DNA of 64,000 nucleotides from CAWAWP01 sp963841205. Its GTDB lineage: Bacteria > Chloroflexota > Ktedonobacteria > Ktedonobacterales > JADMIN01. Both the position numbers and the translations under genes were made by a program. The stretch is from positions 12,052-76,051 of the forward strand of contig CAWJCH010000017.1 in NCBI GenBank assembly GCA_963841205.1, written 5' to 3'. Below the pieces are notes generated by a model, which was not told the DNA's origin, did not search any database, and saw nothing but the letters and a program-made list of their open reading frames with translations. Positions 61,500 through 64,000 of the stretch are shown here, piece by piece. Position 1 is the stretch's first letter; each line of letters starts with the position of its first letter.

Positions 61500-62201
61500 T
61501 ACACTTGCTCCGCAACACGGCCTGACCTGCTACGATGCCTCTCCCCAGCAGCAACGCCGCCACGTGCCGCAGATCGCGGAAGCGCATCCTCGGCGGTCCC
61601 GCTCGCTCGAGTAGCGAATCAAGCCAACATCTGGGCGCAAAACGCCACTTCCCCTATACGCGAGCATGCGACACATACGTCGCCCCCAACTGGCACTGCA
61701 CGAGGTGTTTGTCCGCCGGGACACGCCACGGCTTGACAAACGGGCGGCGCCAGACTATCCGCTTTGTGATCGCTCCCGGAATCGCTCCCGGGATCGATCA
61801 CAAGCTATCGGGCGCAGTTATGACTTGCGGGCGTGAGTTGCTGTGTTGCGGCGTGGGCCGCCTGGATATGTCGTCCGTGGCTCCTAGTGGCGGTCTCGTC
61901 CGCAGGCGTGGCCTGCACCGCACGTCTGGCGCGCAGACTTGTGCCCTGGCCGGATTGGCCAGCGCCATGTCGCCGGCGGTGCTCCCCGAGGCGCAGCAAA
62001 GCACCGCATCACTGCGAAAAGGAGGTACATAGGGAAACTTGCTCGGAGGGATAGGCGCGTCCCTGTTGCCTCGTGACTCGGCTTGCACGCAACACGGCAG
62101 GTCGAAGGGATTGATCCGCTTTCTGTGACGGCCGCCACGCCGGCGTGGATGTCGACAGCTCCCTGGCGGCGCAGATCCTACACCCCTCGAGGAGGAACAC
62201 C
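61500..62201. other. non-coding stretch with repeat-rich regulatory-looking segment
   Basis: About 700 bases between the IS66 remnant and the GH9 gene. TTGTGATCG (61764-61772) and CGATCACAA (61795-61803) form a perfect inverted repeat; between them ATCGCTCCCGG occurs twice. A TTGACA lies at 61733-61738, upstream of this. It could be an operator region for the cellulase gene 400 bases downstream, but the distance is large. No gene is supported. Confidence 0.45.
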
Positions 62202-62900
62202 ATGCGTCCTCGCGCAGCCTCGCGGACACGGCGTCGTTTCAGTGCGCTCCTCACGGGCATGCTTCTCACCGGTCTCACGATCGCCGCGCTGCTGGTATCA
62301 AGCGTTTGGGCCGGGGCCGCCCGAGCGGCGACCGGTACGGCATTCATTCGCGTCAATCAGCTCGGCTATGCGACCTCCGCCACCAAGCGCGCGTACCTCA
62401 TGGCCTCCGCGTCTGAGGCGGGAGCAACTTTTAGCGTCCGCAACTCGGGCGGGACAACCGTTGCTTCCGGGACGGTCGGCGCGAGCCTGGGGTCCTGGAG
62501 CTCGGCGTACCCCGACGTCTACGCCCTGGATTTCGGCAGCGTCTCCGCGGCCGGCACCTACACCATCGCGGTCAGCGGACCCATCGCTGCCACCTCATCC
62601 AGCTTCGCCCTGAATTCGGCTGCGACCCTCTACACCGGTGCGCTCAGTAATGCGTTGTCCTTCTATCAGAACGAGCGCGACGGGCCCAACTACATCCCGT
62701 CGGCGTTGCGTACGGCGCCGGGGCGACCTGAATGATAGCAGCGCGATGACTTACCTCACGCCCAACATGAACAACAATGGGAGATTCTCCGGCGATCTTT
62801 CGTCGCTAGGCCTTCGCATCGATGCCTCGGGCGGCTGGTGGGACGCCGGCGACTACCTCAAATTCGTCGAGACCACCAGCTATACGGTCGCCATGCTGGG
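62202..62900 (+). pseudogene. GH9 cellulase, frameshifted and truncated by IS3
   Basis: ATG 62202 follows GAGGAGGAACACC. Signal peptide (LLTGLTIAALLVSSVWAGAA), then the CelD_N Ig-like domain (FIRVNQLGYATSATKRAYLM; YPDVYALDFGSVSAAGTYTI) and the start of the GH9 catalytic domain (FYQNERDGPNYIPSALR; DASGGWWDAGDYLKFVETTS). The frame breaks at CCGGGGCGACC (62715-62725); one G fewer would give APGDLNDSSAM. At about 62901 the gene is cut by an IS3 end, losing most of the catalytic domain. Secreted cellulase ancestor. Confidence 0.85.
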
Positions 62901-62970
62901 GTGTGATGTACCCCAAGAACTGGACAGGGGGCTATGTTAAAGTAGCAGGGGGTGATGGAGCAGAGGGAAC

Positions 62971-63285
62971 ATGAATGGGATGGCGACGATGCGCAAGCGC
63001 TAGAGCAGCGCCTTCAAGGCGAAGGTGGCAGTCGAGGCCCTCAAAGGACAGAAGACGCTCAACGAACTCGCCACCGAGTATGCCGTGCACCCGGTACAGA
63101 TTGCGCAATGGAAGAAGCGTGCGCTCGACGAGTTGCCACAGGTCTTTGAGGGGCACGCCAGCCGCAAGCAGAAAGCTGAAGAGGCCTTGCTGGCGCAGCT
63201 CTACCAGGAGATCGGGCAACTCAAGGTGGAACTGGACTGGCTGCGCAAAAGGGGGGCGCTTTTACCGAGCAGAAACGGCAGCTGA
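62971..63285 (+). pseudogene. IS3 orfA with in-frame amber codon
   Basis: From ATG 62971: NGMATMRKR, then TAG (63001-63003), then SSAFKAKVAVEALKGQKTLN, ELATEYAVHPVQIAQWKKRA and the coiled-coil ALLAQLYQEIGQLKVELDWL. The residue lost is usually Tyr (RRYS-type motif). An A4G6 run near the end (63246-63256) is a typical -1 frameshift site to orfB. Confidence 0.8.
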
Positions 63286-64000
63286 TCACGCCGGCAGCGC
63301 CGGAGGGCATCAGCGTGGCGCGCCAATGCGCCCTGGTCGGGCTGGCCCGGTCGAGCTACTACTACCAGCCGCACGGCGAGAGCGCGGAGAACCTGCTGCT
63401 GATGCGGCGGCTCGACGAGCACTACACGCGGACGCCGTTCTACGGCATTCGCCGCATGACGGCCTGCCTCCAGCACGAGGGATACGTCGTCAATCACAAG
63501 CGGGTGCGCGACTCATGCGCCTGATGGGGCTGGAGGCACTCTATCCCAAGCCCCAGCTGAGCCAGCCAGGAGCGGCAGCGCAGCGCTTCCCTATCTGCTG
63601 CGCGACCTGGTGATCCGGGAGCCCAATCACGTCTGGAGCACGGACATCACCGACGTGCGGACGCGCCGCGGCTTCCTCTATCTGGTGGCGATCCTCGATT
63701 GGTTCAGTCGCTACGTCCTCGCTGGGAGGTATCGAACACCCTCGATGGCCGCTTCTGCCTCGAGGCACTCGAGACCGCCTTGGGACGGGCAACGCCGGAG
63801 ATCCTCAACACGGATCAGGGCGCCCAGTTCACCAGCCAACTCTACACCGGGCGCCTGCAGCGGCCGGTATCGCATCAGTTGGGATGGCCGCGGGCGGGCG
63901 CTCGACAACGTCTTCGTCGAACGGCTCTGGCGCTCGGTCAAATACGAGGAGGTGTACCTGCACGACTATGACACGGTCGGTGACGCCTTGAGCGGTTTGG
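63249..64000 (+). pseudogene. IS3 orfB (DDE transposase), frameshifted, cut by window edge
   Basis: Continues from the A4G6 slip with TEQKRQLITPAAPEGISVAR, SYYYQPHGESAENLLLMRRL and YGIRRMTACLQHEGYVVNHK. Further frames give MGLEALYPKPQLSQPG, VWSTDITDVRTRRGFLYLVA (first Asp), LETALGRATPEILNTDQGAQ (second Asp) and ALDNVFVERLWRSVKYEEVY (Glu). At least three indels break the reading. Confidence 0.8.

Larger units (their letters stand above)
62901..64000 (+). mobile_element. IS3-family element, right end beyond window
   Basis: Begins about 62901 with TGTGATGTACCCCAAGAACT, typical of IS3-family ends, directly after the GH9 fragment. Encodes orfA and orfB in different frames. The right end is outside the window. 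Confidence 0.75.

Noticed and set aside
14765..63003. Three genes (metallophosphoesterase, parA, IS3 orfA) interrupted by TAG, suggesting amber recoding.
   Set aside because: TAG is also the normal terminator of many intact genes here (for example padR at 4972-4974), and the residues expected at the three stops differ. Ordinary nonsense changes or errors explain them.

Overview
This is high-GC DNA (roughly 65%) with a gene content I associate with Chloroflexota, possibly a Ktedonobacteria-like or Thermomicrobia-like lineage. The clues are a DUF2089 regulator beside a GGD-repeat beta-strand protein, Ser/Thr kinases joined to FHA and zinc-ribbon modules, many short lipoproteins, a Gram-positive-style LexA promoter, and many insertion sequences. 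The assignment is an inference from gene families; no rRNA or complete tRNA is present to fix it.

Regions 1-42 kb are mostly ordinary chromosome. 1-2.5 kb: DUF2089 regulator, a small unknown gene and a GGD-repeat protein running off the left edge, behind a good TTGACA-17-TACTAT promoter. 5.9-9.7 kb: a three-gene signalling operon (kinase-FHA, membrane FHA, kinase-zinc ribbon). 10-14.2 kb: a DUF4395/thioredoxin-like pair, metY, a CoA-binding protein and an RhtA-like exporter. 15.6-23.4 kb: one long minus-strand beta-glucoside (probably cellobiose) uptake cluster with a LacI regulator, solute-binding lipoprotein, two permeases, GH1 beta-glucosidase, a UgpC/MsmK-type ATPase and an HTH-only ROK-like protein. 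23.6-31.4 kb: PPK2, DinB-like protein, a PrsW-like membrane protein with zinc ribbons at both ends, a lipoprotein, an S53 sedolisin protease and pyrD. 34-42 kb: lexA with a palindrome inside its promoter, TetR, nadE, DoxX-like protein, a broken ParA and a TPR protein.

From about 31.9 kb, and densely from 42 kb to the right edge, the DNA is an accessory region full of IS elements and broken genes. A tnpB-only IS200/IS605-type element sits exactly after TTAC inside a DUF1835 gene, with two related elements lacking tnpB. IS630 elements (four), IS5, IS1634, IS481, IS66 and IS3 remnants follow, several nested. The most notable host genes here are a stand-alone Cas1 homologue with a C-terminal zinc ribbon and HTH-like segment (cut by an IS5 fragment at its N-terminus and by two back-to-back IS630 elements at its last codons) and a TM0106-type RecB/DEDD nuclease split by IS630. 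No CRISPR array, cas2 or effector is visible. A tRNA-Arg 3' half at 58.3 kb looks like an integration-site remnant. A GH9 cellulase near the right edge, which would make the substrate for the beta-glucoside cluster, is broken by an indel and by an IS3 element.

Many genes carry single-base indels at homopolymers or in-frame stops, including housekeeping pyrD. Some may be assembly errors, so each broken gene should be read with that in mind.
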